In this document: piece by piece, positions 8,890 to 18,300 of the stretch
Layout of the letters: each line of letters opens with the position of its first letter
Position numbering within the stretch: position 1 is the first letter of the stretch
Source: Clostridia bacterium
GTDB lineage: Bacteria > Bacillota > Clostridia > Oscillospirales > CAG-272
Reading direction: 5' to 3'
Assembly (NCBI GenBank): GCA_017462485.1
Contig: JAFTRA010000042.1
Span: forward strand, 55,214 to 119,213
Length of the DNA: 64,000 bases
Position numbers and translations under genes: made by a program
Notes under the pieces: model-generated
What the model saw: only the letters and a program-made list of their open reading frames with translations
What the model was told of the DNA's origin: nothing
Database searches by the model: none

Positions 8890-9414
8890 TTAAGCTTCTG
8901 CAGGAGCCTCGGCGCCTTCGCCGTTTTCTTTGTCGATCTTGCCCTGAAGAACGTATGCAAATCCGTAAAGAGAGGACATAAGGCTGCCCATCATCTTCGC
9001 AACGAGAACTTCCTTCGAAGGAGTTGCTGCAAGGGATTCAACGCCGGCTTGATCAAGAATACCGCCATCTACGAAACCAGCCTTGATTTCGAAGCAATCG
9101 ATCTTATCTGCGAATTCCTTCATTATCTTTGCGGGAGCGATAGGATCGTCCTGGCTGATTGCAATAGCAGTCATTCCACTAAGGTACTGCTTCATATCAC
9201 CGTAACCTGCGATATCGCAAGCCTTACCGGTGAGAGTGTTCTTCATAACAGTGTACTCTACGCCTGCCTTACGGAGAGCGTTACGGAGTTCTGTATCTTC
9301 TGCTACCTTAATGCCTTCGTACTTCACAAGAACGCCCGATGCAGCAGTCTGCAACTTAGCGGCAAGTGATTCTACGACTTGTTTCTTTTCTTCAAGAATC
9401 TTATTGCTTGGCAT
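8890..9414 (-). CDS. rplJ: 50S ribosomal protein L10
   Basis: This 174-aa ribosomal stalk base protein binds 23S rRNA and carries L7/L12 dimers on its C-terminal helix. The start MPSNKILEEKK at 9414 follows GGAGGT (9422-9427). The family pattern is clear: LVKYEGIKVAEDTELRNALR in the N-terminal domain and KTxxxGKAC around residue 60 (KNTLTGKACDIAGY). In many bacteria L10 (with L12) represses its own operon by binding the mRNA leader, and such a leader is present here. Confidence 0.96.
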   Translation of the reverse strand: MPSNKILEEKKQVVESLAAKLQTAASGVLVKYEGIKVAEDTELRNALRKAGVEYTVMKNTLTGKACDIAGYGDMKQYLSGMTAIAISQDDPIAPAKIMKEFADKIDCFEIKAGFVDGGILDQAGVESLAATPSKEVLVAKMMGSLMSSLYGFAYVLQGKIDKENGEGAEAPAEA

Positions 9415-9427
9415 TATTCTACCTCCA

Positions 9428-9571
9428 TAAATTTTAAAACAAAAAATCCCTTCCGACAAGAGCGCATAGCTTAAGCCGAGAAAGGACAAACAAATATCAT
9501 ATTTATGCTATCGTTGTTCACCTCGGCAGGAAAGCTTTCGCTTTTACCGGAACCTGCTGTCTTAGGATACC
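9428..9571 (-). ncRNA. Ribosomal protein L10 leader with attenuator hairpin
   Basis: The 145-base leader contains the hallmark paired segments AGACAGCAGG and CCTGCCGAGGT on the minus strand (about 9556 and 9520), which form the L10-binding kink-turn region of the Rfam L10 leader class. Closer to rplJ a second hairpin pairs bases near 9480-9487 with 9447-9452 and is followed by a T run (9441-9446), as expected for an attenuator terminator. It probably couples rplJL expression to free L10/L12. Confidence 0.85.
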
Positions 9572-9577
9572 TATGGT

Positions 9578-9606
9578 ATTATAGCAAAAGAATTTCTGTT
9601 TGTCAA
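9578..9606 (-). promoter_or_regulatory. Consensus promoter of rplJL
   Basis: Minus-strand -35 TTGACA (9601-9606), a 17-base spacer and -10 TATAAT (9578-9583) are both perfect consensus, as expected for a highly expressed ribosomal operon. Confidence 0.93.
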
Positions 9607-9667
9607 TAGTTTTTGAAAATATTTTTCGAAATAATTTTGCTATTCAAAAAAACACTGGCGGATATGC

Positions 9668-9711
9668 AAAAAACGGCGCTTCACGAACGTAAAAAATCAA
9701 AGCACCGTTTT
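9668..9711 (-). terminator. Terminator at the end of the housekeeping operon (after rsgA)
   Basis: On the minus strand the arms at 9700-9711 and 9668-9681 pair with one mismatch and the structure ends in a T run. It overlaps the last rsgA codons, so the gene and its terminator abut. Confidence 0.8.
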
Positions 9712-9714
9712 CAC

Positions 9715-10662
9715 TTAATCATATTTGTTTTTCTTTTCTTTGAGTATTCTATATATGCTTCTGTATGACTCGAGGCGGGTAGGGGCAATTTTCCCCTCTT
9801 CTGCGGCACGAGCCACAGCGCAATCCGAGCTTCCCTCTCCCACGTGGGCGCAGTCAGCGTATGTGCAGCCGTTCGCATAGGGAAGTATATCAGGGAAAGT
9901 CTGGGGCAAGTCATCTATATCGAAGAAGTCAAACCTCGCAAAATCAACGAGAGAAAATCCGGGAGTGTCGGCAAGGAAGCCCACATCTCCTTCGTCCGTA
10001 TTTATATCGAATATTTCTACGTGACGGGTGGTATGCCTTCCCCTCTCTATTTTTCTCGATATTTCCGAGGTGGACAGCTCAAGACTTGGGAAAAGAGCGT
10101 TCATAAGAGTCGATTTTCCAACTCCCGAAGCGCCGGCAAAGGCAGAGGTTTTCCCTTCCTTTATATTATATCTTATATATTCAGAAAGAGACGCTACGCC
10201 CTCACCGCTTTCAGACGAGGTAACGAAGGTATCTATTCCCGCGCCTCTGTATATCTGAGCGTATTCCGACGCCAGTGTATCGCCAAGGTCCTGCTTAGTC
10301 ACTATCACGACGGGCTTGATACCGTTATGTATCGCTATTGCGATAAGCTTATCCACGACCTCTAGCACGGGGGTAGGCTTCTTTGCCGCAAAGACCATAA
10401 ACAGATAATCAAGATTAGCCATAGGCGGTCTTATAAGTGCGTTTTTGCGCTCCTCAATATCCGAAATAACTATGCCGTCCGGAGTATCCTCATCGATAGT
10501 TATAACAACGTTATCGCCTATAAGAAGCTTTTCCTCATCCTTATGAAGAGAGCCTTTGGCGCGGCAGGTGTATATTTTTATTTCGTTTTCATTTTCACGA
10601 ACTCTTACGTTATAAAGTCCGCCGAGTCCTTTTATAATTTTACCTTTTTTTTCGATTATCAA
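9715..10662 (-). CDS. rsgA: Ribosome small subunit-dependent GTPase A
   Basis: This 315-aa circularly permuted GTPase is a late 30S maturation factor. An N-terminal OB-fold leads into the GTPase with motif order G4-G1-G3: VTKQDL, then GASGVGKSTLMN, then DTPGF. The C-terminal zinc finger is CTYADCAHVGEGSSDCAV. The start is most likely the TTG at 10662, seven bases after AGAGGA. The upstream TTG at 10680 lacks a ribosome site. It is the last gene of the nrdR-to-rsgA run. In relatives the stp/prkC pair normally sits between rlmN and rsgA, but here rsgA follows rlmN directly. Confidence 0.93.
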   Translation of the reverse strand: MIIEKKGKIIKGLGGLYNVRVRENENEIKIYTCRAKGSLHKDEEKLLIGDNVVITIDEDTPDGIVISDIEERKNALIRPPMANLDYLFMVFAAKKPTPVLEVVDKLIAIAIHNGIKPVVIVTKQDLGDTLASEYAQIYRGAGIDTFVTSSESGEGVASLSEYIRYNIKEGKTSAFAGASGVGKSTLMNALFPSLELSTSEISRKIERGRHTTRHVEIFDINTDEGDVGFLADTPGFSLVDFARFDFFDIDDLPQTFPDILPYANGCTYADCAHVGEGSSDCAVARAAEEGKIAPTRLESYRSIYRILKEKKNKYD

Positions 10663-10696
10663 TTTAATTCCTCTTTCCAAGAAATGAACCGATTAC

Positions 10697-11746
10697 TCAC
10701 TTCGCCATATTTGAGCGTCTTAACTGACCGCAGGCGGCGTTAACGTCAGCTCCGAGACGGCGGCGCACCGTAGCTACTATGCCGTATTTTGAAAGCCTGT
10801 CCGCAAAAATCTTGACGGACTCCTCACTTCCTTTTTTAAACCCGGTTTCCTTTACCTCGTTTACACGTATAAGATTTACGTGTATGGGAGCGCCCGTGCC
10901 AAAGAATGCTTTTTTCAAAAGCGCTCCAAGCTCGTCGGCATCCGAAATTCCGTCATTTTTGCCGGCTATAAGCGTATATTCAAATGAAATACGCCTGCCT
11001 GACCTCTTATAGTAGCTGACGCAAGCCGAAAGAAGCTCGGCTATTTTCCACTTATTATTTACAGGCATTATCTCCGAACGCTTTTCATCGTTTGCTGCGT
11101 GAAGAGATATCGAGAGCGTCAGTGGGAAATCCTCCTCGGCAAGCTTGAGTATTCCCGAAACGACCCCGCAGGTCGAGAGCGAGATATGGCGGTATCCTAT
11201 GTTTAGTCCGCCCTCAGCATTGACAAGCTTCAAGAATTTAATCACGTTATCATAGTTATCAAGCGGCTCTCCTATACCCATCATAACGATATTTGAGATA
11301 CGCTCGCCACTATCCTTTTCCGCGGCAATTATCTGACCGAGAAGCTCCGATGGCAAGAGGTCTCTGACCTTTCCTCCTATGGTCGATGCGCAGAACTTAC
11401 AGCCCATACGGCATCCCACCTGGCTCGATATGCAAAGCGTATTACCGTGGTTATACCTCATGAGTACGCTTTCGATACAAGCTCCGTCGTAGAGCTTAAA
11501 AAGGTACTTGACCGTTCCGTCAAGCTTTGATACGAGCTTTTCCTCAACCGTAGGAAGAGTATTGAGCGCGCATTTTTCAAGCTTTTCACGAAGCGCCTTT
11601 GACAAATTCGTCATCTCGGATACAGGCGTTCCTCGGCTTATCCAGGAAAAGACCTGCTCCGCGCGGAATTTCGGCTCACCTATTGATTTGAAATAATCAC
11701 AAAGCTCCGCCTTGGTCATAGAGGCTATGTCTATTTTGTCAATCAT
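10697..11746 (-). CDS. rlmN: 23S rRNA (adenine-C2)-methyltransferase RlmN
   Basis: This 349-aa radical SAM enzyme methylates C2 of A2503 in 23S rRNA and A37 in some tRNAs. The [4Fe-4S] motif CRMGCKFC is in the first third of the barrel. The SAM-binding GEPLDNYDNV follows, and the methyl-carrying C-terminal cysteine is in NAACGQLR. Length and motif spacing are those of RlmN rather than Cfr. It overlaps the end of rsmB by eight bases and has GAGGA before the ATG, so it is translated in the same operon. Confidence 0.95.
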   Translation of the reverse strand: MIDKIDIASMTKAELCDYFKSIGEPKFRAEQVFSWISRGTPVSEMTNLSKALREKLEKCALNTLPTVEEKLVSKLDGTVKYLFKLYDGACIESVLMRYNHGNTLCISSQVGCRMGCKFCASTIGGKVRDLLPSELLGQIIAAEKDSGERISNIVMMGIGEPLDNYDNVIKFLKLVNAEGGLNIGYRHISLSTCGVVSGILKLAEEDFPLTLSISLHAANDEKRSEIMPVNNKWKIAELLSACVSYYKRSGRRISFEYTLIAGKNDGISDADELGALLKKAFFGTGAPIHVNLIRVNEVKETGFKKGSEESVKIFADRLSKYGIVATVRRRLGADVNAACGQLRRSNMAK

Positions 11747-13052
11747 TGTTTTTCCTCAATTTTGCAATGTAAAATCCGTCGGTGCCGTGCTTATGCGGCA
11801 AAAGAGTTATATGCCCAGCTGTTAAATCAAGCCCGCCAACGTTTGCCGACTCATATTTAAATTCCGGGTGCTCATTTACAAATTTATCGGTTATTTTTTC
11901 GTTTTCCTCGGGGTTAATGGTACAGGTTGAGTACACCAGCGTTCCACCCGGTTTCAGATAAAGCGCGCTTTTTTCGAGTATCTCATACTGAAGAGGCGGA
12001 AGCTCGGCGGCTACCGAAATATCCTTATATCTTAAATCCGGCTTTTTGCCGAAAACTCCGAGTCCCGAGCATGGAACATCGCATATGACTTTATCTGCGG
12101 TACCGAGAAGAGCCTTATCGGGAGACCTTGCGTCGCGCGCAGCAACCTTGACGTTTTCAAGCCCAAGTCTTTCCGCACTTTCCATAATAAGAGACAGCTT
12201 GCTTTCGTGAAGGTCGAAGGCGTAAACAGTTCCGCTTTTACCTACCTTTATCGCTGAAGCGAGAGCCTTTCCTCCCGGAGCGGAGCAGACGTCTATAACC
12301 GTCTCTCCCTCTTTTGCATTAAGGGTGGCGGCAGCTATTCTTGATGCCTCGTCCTGAACGAAAAATTCACCGTCGGAAAAGCCCGGAAGAAGTCTCGGAG
12401 AAATACTTTTTTTAAGAACGATACCGTTTTTGGTATATTTCGCGCTCTCAGCACTGTAGTCAGCAAGCTTCAAAAGAAGATTCTCTTTTGATATTTTTCT
12501 TTCGTTTACCGTAAGAGAGAGACCCGATTCACGAGAAAATGCCAAAAGCAGCTCCTCACATTCCGCTTCACCCAAAACCGAAGCAAAAAACTTCACCGTA
12601 GGAAGCGGCACAGAATAAAAGACCGAAAGATAACGGCAGAGGTTTTTTTCTTTTTTGGGATACGGAAGATTATCCTTTTCCCTCACGGCTCTTCGTAAGA
12701 GCGCATTGATAAATCCTGACTCACCGCCGTGGCGCGCAAGCTTAACGCTCTCGTTTACCGCAGCAAAATCCGGCACGCTTTCCATATCAAGTATCTGGCA
12801 GAGTCCAAGGCGCAAAACATCCCTTACGTAAGGGTCAATCTCGGATATGCTTCTCTTTGAAAAGCTCGATATAAGATAATCGTATTTAATTTTATTTTCA
12901 ACAGTTGTGTAAAGAAGAGCCGTCAGAGAGGCAAGCTCTTCTCTAGAAAGTCCTTTAAGCTTCGGTGATGACAAAAGAAGATTTACGTATCTACCATCTT
13001 CCTCATAGCTACGCAGAAGCTCTAAGGTGATTTTTCTTATATTTGCAATCAT
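11739..13052 (-). CDS. rsmB: 16S rRNA (cytosine(967)-C(5))-methyltransferase
   Basis: This 437-aa enzyme has an N-terminal NusB-like RNA-binding domain (about 1-140) and a C-terminal Rossmann methyltransferase with the SAM loop VCSAPGGKALA. The two cysteines typical of RNA m5C enzymes are present: motif IV CDVPCSGLG and motif VI STCTINPEEN. It sits between a YugP-like peptidase gene and rlmN, its usual place in Bacillota, and overlaps rlmN by eight bases. Confidence 0.93.
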   Translation of the reverse strand: MIANIRKITLELLRSYEEDGRYVNLLLSSPKLKGLSREELASLTALLYTTVENKIKYDYLISSFSKRSISEIDPYVRDVLRLGLCQILDMESVPDFAAVNESVKLARHGGESGFINALLRRAVREKDNLPYPKKEKNLCRYLSVFYSVPLPTVKFFASVLGEAECEELLLAFSRESGLSLTVNERKISKENLLLKLADYSAESAKYTKNGIVLKKSISPRLLPGFSDGEFFVQDEASRIAAATLNAKEGETVIDVCSAPGGKALASAIKVGKSGTVYAFDLHESKLSLIMESAERLGLENVKVAARDARSPDKALLGTADKVICDVPCSGLGVFGKKPDLRYKDISVAAELPPLQYEILEKSALYLKPGGTLVYSTCTINPEENEKITDKFVNEHPEFKYESANVGGLDLTAGHITLLPHKHGTDGFYIAKLRKNND

Positions 13053-13096
13053 AAGTTTACATTCCGTCTTATTTTGAGTCGAAAATGACTGATTTT

Positions 13097-13810
13097 TTAC
13101 CTTCTGTTGTTTCTTCTGCCAAGAATAAGGACAAGACGAAGAAGCTGAACCGCAGAGGCAAAGGTTGCCGCAACGTATGTGAGCGCTGCCGCAGAGAGCA
13201 CCTTTTTTGCCGCTGAAAGCTCATCGCTCGAATAGAGTCCCGACTGCTTAAGAGCGCGTATTGCTCTGTGCGATGCATTAAACTCACAAGGCAAGGTAAC
13301 GAGCTGGAAAACAGTCGTAACAGCAAAGAGCGCAACTCCTACAAGGAGCACGTAATAGCCAAACTCCGAGGAGTATGAAAATGCCGTTATAAAAACTCCA
13401 AGCATTATAAAGAGCCAAGACATTCTCGACGCAAAGCTCGTTACGGGCACAAGAGCCGAACGCAGCTTTATCGGGAAATATCCCTCAGCGTGCTGAATTG
13501 CGTGACCTGCCTCGTGAGCGGCAACTCCGATAGCCGCAGCCGAATAAGAAGCGTAGGTTGTGTCAGAGAGCGCAAGAGTATTGCTTCTCGGGTCGAAGTG
13601 GTCGGTAAGATTTCCTCTCACTCTTCCTATAGAAACGTCATAAACTCCCGCATCCGAAAGAACCATTCTCGCTACGTCGGTAGCGTTTCTGCCCGCTCTT
13701 GTGTAATAGGAAGCATATTTTCTGTACGTGCCGGAAATTTTAATTTGCGCATACAGAGAAAGCAGAATTGCCGCTATAAATAGCGGATAAATTATAATTT
13801 CGTATATCAT
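13097..13810 (-). CDS. YugP-type zinc metallopeptidase, membrane-bound
   Basis: This 237-aa integral membrane protein belongs to the neutral zinc metallopeptidase family of Bacillus YugP. An N-terminal membrane helix (about 5-22) is followed by the metal site HEAGHAIQH (residues 99-107) and then hydrophobic stretches near 125-165 and a C-terminal one near 205-228. A downstream Cys/Glu stretch (TLPCEFNASHRA) fits the third zinc ligand region. Substrate is unknown for the whole family. Its ATG overlaps the fmt stop by four bases, and it lies in the classic fmt-yugP-rsmB order. Confidence 0.88.
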   Translation of the reverse strand: MIYEIIIYPLFIAAILLSLYAQIKISGTYRKYASYYTRAGRNATDVARMVLSDAGVYDVSIGRVRGNLTDHFDPRSNTLALSDTTYASYSAAAIGVAAHEAGHAIQHAEGYFPIKLRSALVPVTSFASRMSWLFIMLGVFITAFSYSSEFGYYVLLVGVALFAVTTVFQLVTLPCEFNASHRAIRALKQSGLYSSDELSAAKKVLSAAALTYVAATFASAVQLLRLVLILGRRNNRR

Positions 13811-14739
13811 ACAAGCTTATCTCCCAAAACGATTTTTCTGCCTCTGATAAAGTCGCCTGCACTCATTTTTCCCTTTCCCTCGGGAATAACCGAGCTGACA
13901 AGGAGCGCTCCCTCGCCGCAAGCAACGGTGAAGCTTCCCTCGCCGTTTCCGTTAAGCGAAATTACGGTACCCGCTTCTCCCATAGCGCTCACGGGTGAGG
14001 CTTTAGTTATTTTCAGCATTTTTCCATTGAGATATGCAAATGCTCCGGGAATAGGAGTTACGCCTCTGATAACGGCATCAAGCTCAGTTGCCGATTTTGA
14101 GAAATCTATTTTACAATCGGATTTTTCTATTTTCGCGGCGTAGGTCGCAAGACTGTCGTCCTGCGGTGTACGCTCGGCTCTTCCTGCTTCGATATCACGT
14201 ATAGTTCTCGAAAGGAGCGCTCCGCCGATTTCTGCAGAGCGGTCGTGGATATCTTCAAAATTATCCTCGGGACCTATCGGGAACTTCTCTGTTGATATGA
14301 TATCTCCCGTATCAAGCCCCTCGCTCATATACATTACGGTGACGCCCGTTTCCTTATCGCCGGACATTATGGCTCTTTGCATAGGAGCTGCGCCTCTATA
14401 CTTTGGAAGAAGCGAGACGTGGAGATTTATACAACCGTATTTTGTGAAATTAAGAACTGCGGGCGGAAGAATATTTCCGTACGCAACAACGACGATAAGC
14501 TCGGGAGAAATCTCGCCGAGAAGCTCCATAAACGCCTCGTCTCTCAAGGTTTTAGGCTCGTAGGTCGGTATTGAATTTTCGAGAGCGAGAACCTTCGTCG
14601 GCGTGGGCGTCATAACGTTTCCCCTGCCGCGTGGCTTATCCTCTCTCGTAACAACCGCTACAACGTCGTGACCGTCGTCTATCAGCCTCTTTAAGCATAT
14701 TGCGGATATTTCGGGTGTACCCATAAAAAGAATTTTCAT
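13807..14739 (-). CDS. fmt: Methionyl-tRNA formyltransferase
   Basis: This 310-aa enzyme formylates initiator Met-tRNA using 10-formyl-THF. The N-terminal Rossmann domain contains the folate-binding/catalytic set: INLHVSLLPKYRGAAP with the Asn and His, and the downstream Asp in EGLDTGDII. A C-terminal OB-fold tRNA-binding domain follows. It has a good GAGGA site and lies directly after def, so the formylation and deformylation enzymes are co-expressed. Confidence 0.96.
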   Translation of the reverse strand: MKILFMGTPEISAICLKRLIDDGHDVVAVVTREDKPRGRGNVMTPTPTKVLALENSIPTYEPKTLRDEAFMELLGEISPELIVVVAYGNILPPAVLNFTKYGCINLHVSLLPKYRGAAPMQRAIMSGDKETGVTVMYMSEGLDTGDIISTEKFPIGPEDNFEDIHDRSAEIGGALLSRTIRDIEAGRAERTPQDDSLATYAAKIEKSDCKIDFSKSATELDAVIRGVTPIPGAFAYLNGKMLKITKASPVSAMGEAGTVISLNGNGEGSFTVACGEGALLVSSVIPEGKGKMSAGDFIRGRKIVLGDKLV

Positions 14740-14823
14740 TATTTTTCCTCGCGTAAACGTATGTTCCTTGCGCTTGCAGGAGCGCTATTCTCAAAAGAAT
14801 AATCAGGATAGCATAGAAAGCTA

Positions 14824-15282
14824 TCAGTCGGCATCAACCGCCTCAATCTGAACGTCGGTATAAAGCTTACCGTCAAGGTGGTCGCATTCGTGGCATATAG
14901 CTCTTGCGAGAAGTCCTTTTCCGTTAAGCTCGTATTCTTCACCGTGCCTGTTCATAGCTCTGACGGTTACTGCCATAGGACGCTTGGTTACGCCCCATTT
15001 GCCCGGGTTTGAAAGACAGCCCTCAACCTCACGCTGCTCACCGGAATACGCAATAATCTTGGGATTGATTAGCTCGTAAACCTCTCCTTCCTCTACCTCT
15101 ATTACTGCTATTCTGCGTAAAATTCCAACCTGAGGCGCAGCAAGGCCGCAGCCGTTAGCCGCTCTCATAGTCTCTATCATATCATCAAGGAGTCTTACTA
15201 TTTTGGGTGTGATTTCATCAACGGGACGGCACACCTTACGAAGAGCTTCCTCTCCAAATTTAACAATGTTAAGCTTTGCCAT
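14824..15282 (-). CDS. def: Peptide deformylase
   Basis: This 152-aa metallohydrolase removes the N-formyl group from new proteins. All three family motifs are present: GCGLAAPQVG (motif 1), EGCLSNPG (motif 2, metal cysteine) and HECDHLDG (motif 3, two metal histidines and catalytic Glu). An 84-base gap to fmt has no promoter. The ATG at 15282 follows AAAGGA. Confidence 0.97.
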   Translation of the reverse strand: MAKLNIVKFGEEALRKVCRPVDEITPKIVRLLDDMIETMRAANGCGLAAPQVGILRRIAVIEVEEGEVYELINPKIIAYSGEQREVEGCLSNPGKWGVTKRPMAVTVRAMNRHGEEYELNGKGLLARAICHECDHLDGKLYTDVQIEAVDAD

Positions 15283-15349
15283 TTTGTTTTCCTTTCTAAA
15301 ATCTCACAGTCTTGGCTGCTTTTTGACTATATTTATTCACAAAATGATA

Positions 15350-17593
15350 CTATACTGTCATAGGATTGAAGTCTATCGAAAGGGTAGCCAATCTCGAACT
15401 CTTTGAGAATTCGGAAAGAATTTCAGAGAACATAGCTCTGCTTTCGTTATTCAATCTGCACTTTACGACCATTTTCATTCTGTATTTTTCATTAACTCTG
15501 TAAACGCTTGCCTCGAACGGACCGAAGACGAGAAACGGAAGCTTTCCTACCTCCCCCGAAAGCTTATCCTTAAGCGTATCCGAAAGTCTTTTCGACTCCT
15601 TCATAACCTCGCGCTCGTCCTCTGCGGTAACGGTAAGCGTCACCAAATCACAGAACGGCGGATAGGTAAGCTCACGGCGAAGCTCAATTTCGCCCTCGTA
15701 AAACTTCTCGTAATCCTGCAAGCACGCAAGTCTTATTATCTCATTTTTGGGAGAATAGGTCTGAATGACGGCAATTCCGCCCTCCTTACTTCTTCCCGCT
15801 CTTCCTATAACCTGCGTCAAAAGGGAAAACGTCTTTTCCGAAGCTCTGAAGTCGCTGACGAAGAGCGATGTGTCGGCAAGAACGACGCCAACCAGGGTTA
15901 CTTTTGGGAAATCGTGCCCTTTAGCAACCATTTGAGTGCCGAGAAGAATATCCGACTTTGAGGCTCTGAAATCCTCAAGCATCTTATCGTATGAAAGCTT
16001 TCCCGAGGTCGTATCAGCATCCATACGCATAAGCGACATTTCGGGTAAGTATTTTGAAATTTCAGCTTCAACCTTTTGCGTTCCGTAGCCGAGGAAGGAA
16101 AGATTGTCACTTCCGCAGCTCTCGCAAACTTTTGGTACCTTCGCCGTATATCCGCAAAGGTGGCAAAGCATTTTTCCGCCTGACGCTGACGTATGGAAGG
16201 TAAGCGACACCGAGCATCGCGGGCAGCTTACGACGTCTCCGCAGCCCTTACAGCTTACCTGACTGTTATATCCGCGCCTGTTAAGGAACAAGATTGCCTG
16301 CTCCTCCCTCTCATAGACTTCCTTTAAGGATTTTATGAGTCTTTCGCTTATCGGTGAGAGATTGCCGAGCCGCAGCTCCTCACGCATATCCACTATGATG
16401 GCGTCGGGGAGCTTCACTCCGCCAAATCTTTCCTTTAAGGAAATGAGCGTATAAATTCCACGCTTTGCCTTGTAGTAGCTCTCAAGAGCAGGCGTTGCCG
16501 AGGCAAGAAGCAAAAGAGCGTTATTCTTTCCGCAAATATAAGACGCAACCTCGCGAGCGTGATACTTAGGGTCGCTCTCCGACTTATAGGTATGCTCGTG
16601 CTCCTCGTCTATAACTATCATACCGATATTATCAAGAGGCGCAAAGACAGCCGAACGAGTGCCGATAACCAAATCAACGTCGCCTCTTTTTATCCTCTTC
16701 CAAGCGTCCATTCTCTCGCCTGCCGAAAGGGATGAGTGGATAACCGCAACTCGCTCTCCGTAACGCTTACAGAATATGCTTACGGTTTGAGGAGTCAGGG
16801 ATATTTCGGGCACCATCATTATGACACCCTTGCCGTCTGCGATGCATTTATCTATTGCTTTGAGTATTATTTTCGTTTTTCCCGAGCCGGTTACTCCGTG
16901 CAAAAGCGCGCAACGCGCGTGCGAGTCGAGATAAAGCTCCTCTACCGTACGGTACGCCTCACCTTGAGCGCGGCTCAAAATTATTTCCGAAGTATCCCTT
17001 TCTTTTGCGTATGCGGCATAAGGATTTCTTATATTTTCGCTTTCGGTAACGATAACTATACCCTTATCACGAAGCGCCGCTATATTAGCTGGGGTAACGC
17101 CGGGAAGAGCTCTTACAAGCTCGTAGTCAGCGCTCTCTATATCTATAAGATAACGAAGTATGCTTCTCTGCCCTTCGCTTCTTATACCAGCTCTTCCCGA
17201 AAGCGTAAGAAGCGCCGCCGTCTCTTCCCTGCTTTTTTTCAAGGTAACGGTGCGCCTGAAGCTCTCGTTAAGCTTATCCGAAAGAGCGCCCGGCGGGAGA
17301 ATGCACCTCACCGCCTCGCCAAAGGTACAAAGGGTATGCTCCTTTAAAAACAGGCATAGCCCGCACATTTGCTCGGTCAGGCGTAATCGCCCATCCAGTG
17401 ACGAATGCACGGGCTTGATTTTGTCACCGCCAACGGTATCCTTTATCTTAACGATAACACCGTGACGTAATTTATCCGCCTTACCGAAGGGAACCTTTAC
17501 TATGGCTCCTACGACAGCCTCCCCGCTACATTCATAGTCGAAGGGGCGGTCCAAATGATACGGGACGTCTAAAAGATAAACTTCACAAAACAT
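15350..17593 (-). CDS. priA: Primosomal replication restart helicase PriA
   Basis: This 747-aa superfamily 2 DNA helicase reloads the replisome at stalled forks. An N-terminal 3'-DNA-end-binding domain is followed by Walker A HGVTGSGKTKI, Walker B IVIDEEHEH, and zinc-binding cysteines in the insert (CKGCGDVVSCPRC, CHLCGY, CESCGSDNL). The helicase C-terminal motif is QVIGRAGRS. Length and domain order are normal. It follows rpoZ; coaBC, often found between them, is not here. Confidence 0.96.
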   Translation of the reverse strand: MFCEVYLLDVPYHLDRPFDYECSGEAVVGAIVKVPFGKADKLRHGVIVKIKDTVGGDKIKPVHSSLDGRLRLTEQMCGLCLFLKEHTLCTFGEAVRCILPPGALSDKLNESFRRTVTLKKSREETAALLTLSGRAGIRSEGQRSILRYLIDIESADYELVRALPGVTPANIAALRDKGIVIVTESENIRNPYAAYAKERDTSEIILSRAQGEAYRTVEELYLDSHARCALLHGVTGSGKTKIILKAIDKCIADGKGVIMMVPEISLTPQTVSIFCKRYGERVAVIHSSLSAGERMDAWKRIKRGDVDLVIGTRSAVFAPLDNIGMIVIDEEHEHTYKSESDPKYHAREVASYICGKNNALLLLASATPALESYYKAKRGIYTLISLKERFGGVKLPDAIIVDMREELRLGNLSPISERLIKSLKEVYEREEQAILFLNRRGYNSQVSCKGCGDVVSCPRCSVSLTFHTSASGGKMLCHLCGYTAKVPKVCESCGSDNLSFLGYGTQKVEAEISKYLPEMSLMRMDADTTSGKLSYDKMLEDFRASKSDILLGTQMVAKGHDFPKVTLVGVVLADTSLFVSDFRASEKTFSLLTQVIGRAGRSKEGGIAVIQTYSPKNEIIRLACLQDYEKFYEGEIELRRELTYPPFCDLVTLTVTAEDEREVMKESKRLSDTLKDKLSGEVGKLPFLVFGPFEASVYRVNEKYRMKMVVKCRLNNESRAMFSEILSEFSKSSRLATLSIDFNPMTV

Positions 17594-17617
17594 TCCGTAT
17601 TTCCTTCTTGGAATTTA

Positions 17618-17881
17618 TTAGTCTTCGGGATGAAGCATCTTGAATCTGCCGCTGGTAAGCTTCGAGATAGCTATTTTAACGGCCTTCTGGTCCTTATACT
17701 CGGGGTCGATAAGAGATGCCAGAGATTTCTCGGTCTCTCTGTTATCTATCATCTTTTGCGCCTTTGCTCTCATAGCTACGTACTCGTCGGTTACTATGCG
17801 AGCGCACTTCGCAACTCCGATAACAAGCTCGTAACGGTTGAAATCACCGTGGGTAAGTTCATCAATCGTAGGGTAAATCAT
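17618..17881 (-). CDS. rpoZ: RNA polymerase omega subunit
   Basis: This 87-aa protein matches the omega/RpoZ family: a start like MIYPTIDELTHG, the core helix RYELVIGVAKCARIV and the ARKI-like region replaced by MRAKAQKMI, then KPVxxAI-type KAVKIAISKLTSG. Omega helps assemble RNA polymerase and can bind ppGpp in some lineages. It sits between remA and priA; the usual upstream gmk is absent. GGAGATATAAAAA precedes the ATG. Confidence 0.88.
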   Translation of the reverse strand: MIYPTIDELTHGDFNRYELVIGVAKCARIVTDEYVAMRAKAQKMIDNRETEKSLASLIDPEYKDQKAVKIAISKLTSGRFKMLHPED

Positions 17882-17937
17882 TTTTTATATCTCCATTTCA
17901 AATTTAATCATTTTTAAGAGCTTCGAATGAGGGAAGG

Positions 17938-18210
17938 TTATTCCTCTTCTTCTTCCTCGTCGGCATCGTCGGCAATATCGCTTGCAAGTCTGTTGGTAAT
18001 CGTTTCAGCTTGAATAGCCGAAAGAATTACGTGCTCCGAATCGGTGATTATTACCGAACGCGTTCTTCTTCCGCACGATACGTCTATAACACGATTCTCT
18101 TCCTTTGCGTCCTGAACGAGTCGCTTTATAGGAGCTGAATCCGGGCTTGCGATAGCAACTATTCTGCCTGCGGATACCATATTTCCAAAGCCGATGTTTA
18201 TAAATTTCAT
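17938..18210 (-). CDS. remA: RemA/DUF370 DNA-binding regulator
   Basis: This 90-aa protein matches RemA (extracellular matrix regulatory protein A, DUF370): [20 protein letters not shown], then [14 protein letters not shown] and [27 protein letters not shown] (quoted here in parts). In Bacillus it forms ring-like oligomers that activate biofilm matrix and osmoprotection operons. The start at 18210 follows AAAGGAACGG; an in-frame longer version has no site. The last ten residues are an almost pure Asp/Glu tail, which is unusual. Confidence 0.9.
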   Translation of the reverse strand: MKFINIGFGNMVSAGRIVAIASPDSAPIKRLVQDAKEENRVIDVSCGRRTRSVIITDSEHVILSAIQAETITNRLASDIADDADEEEEEE

Positions 18211-18300
18211 AGTTTTGACCGTTCCTTTCTGTAGGTGTCGGTATATTTCGGTTTCCATAAGGATTTAAGACACAGGACTTTTTTATCCAATATCCGCGCC